Assembly: GCA_016650185.1 (NCBI GenBank)
Contig: JAENWE010000320.1
Location: forward strand, 1-6,741
DNA from: Vicinamibacteria bacterium
GTDB taxonomy: Bacteria; Acidobacteriota; Vicinamibacteria; Fen-336; JAGNNV01
DNA length: 6,741 nucleotides
Reading direction: 5' to 3'
A program made the position numbers and the translations under genes. The notes beneath the pieces are model-generated. The model did no database searches. It was given only the letters and a program-made list of their open reading frames with translations, and was not told the origin of the DNA. How positions within the stretch are numbered: the first letter of the stretch is position 1; every line of letters starts with the position of its first letter. Positions 6,464-6,741 of the stretch are shown here, piece after piece.

Positions 6464-6741
6464 ATGGCAACCTATACGGGCAAGGTCATTGTTCTCACCG
6501 GCGCGTCCCAAGGCATCGGCAAAGCCCTGGCTCTGGCCCTCGCGCCCCAGAAGCCAAGGCTGGTTCTCGCCGCCCGGGATGTGGACGCCCTTCGCGCGGT
6601 TGAGGCCGAATGCCAGGCCCTTGGCGCCACCACGTTCCTGGTGAGAACAGATGTCACCGACGAAGAACAGTGCCGCGCCTTGATCCGCCAGACCGTTGCG
6701 GCCACTTCGGCCCTCGACGTTCTCATCCACAACGCCGGAGG
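6464..6741 (+). CDS. Short-chain dehydrogenase/reductase, 3' end cut by window edge
   Basis: First 92 codons of a classical SDR, an NAD(P)-dependent oxidoreductase interconverting an alcohol and a carbonyl. The N-terminal Rossmann fold is clear: TGASQGIG at 12-19 is the glycine-rich cofactor loop, LVLAARD at 33-39 ends the second strand, Asp63 in TDVTD contacts the adenine ring, and HNAG at 89-92 is the family NNAG motif with His at its first position. Arg38 at the end of the second strand favours NADP(H) over NAD(H). The catalytic Ser-Tyr-Lys lies beyond the window. ATG 6464 follows the amidohydrolase stop by 8 bases, with a weak GAGAAG overlapping that stop, so the two genes are very likely translated from one message. 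No specific substrate can be assigned from this part. Confidence 0.9.
   Translation, partial: MATYTGKVIVLTGASQGIGKALALALAPQKPRLVLAARDVDALRAVEAECQALGATTFLVRTDVTDEEQCRALIRQTVAATSALDVLIHNAG

Noticed and set aside
5001..6470. Long minus-strand open frame (489 codons) opposite the amidohydrolase
   Set aside because: The plus strand encodes a complete amidohydrolase with all metal ligands; the antisense product shows no family motif and is a shadow of high third-position GC.
1..6741. tRNA, rRNA, riboswitch, CRISPR, insertion sequence or att-site signals
   Set aside because: Coding genes fill nearly the whole window and the gaps (6, 24, 35, 175 and 8 bases) hold no such structure that I can see; no direct or terminal inverted repeats were found by eye.

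Overview
This is a GC-rich, gene-dense bacterial window of 6.7 kb holding six protein genes and almost no spare DNA. No RNA gene, mobile element, CRISPR array or long repeat is visible. The high G+C, the NTG start codons (TTG and GTG) and the Cys-rich N-terminal extension on DeoC would fit a GC-rich environmental lineage such as Acidobacteriota, Myxococcota or a relative. The sequence alone does not fix the taxon.

Layout. Bases 1-2105 (+ strand) hold a deoxyribose-phosphate aldolase (deoC, cut at its 5' end by the window edge), followed 6 bases later by an NCS1-type nucleobase/cation symporter. The pair looks like an operon for taking up a nucleobase-like compound and salvaging deoxyribose carbon. 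It meets head-on with a minus-strand pair across a 24-base gap containing a GC-rich stem-loop. That pair is an NAD-type aldehyde dehydrogenase (4588 down to 3074) followed by an exported DUF1838-like protein (3038 down to 2130). A 175-base divergent intergenic region (4589-4763) separates it from a second plus-strand operon: an amidohydrolase of the YtcJ-like family 3 (4764-6455), then, after 8 bases, the start of a short-chain dehydrogenase/reductase cut by the right edge.

How they may work together. The aldehyde dehydrogenase, DUF1838 protein, amidohydrolase and SDR form a divergently transcribed cluster. Its enzyme types (hydrolysis of an amide or similar bond, alcohol/carbonyl interconversion, aldehyde oxidation to acid) suit catabolism of a small organic compound whose identity cannot be read from the sequence. 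The window reads as ordinary metabolic DNA. The points most worth a second look are the cysteine-rich DeoC N-terminus, an altered active-site segment with an Asp-rich loop in the amidohydrolase, and the exported DUF1838-like protein paired with an aldehyde dehydrogenase. I found no convincing sign of a new defence, mobile or RNA-based system.
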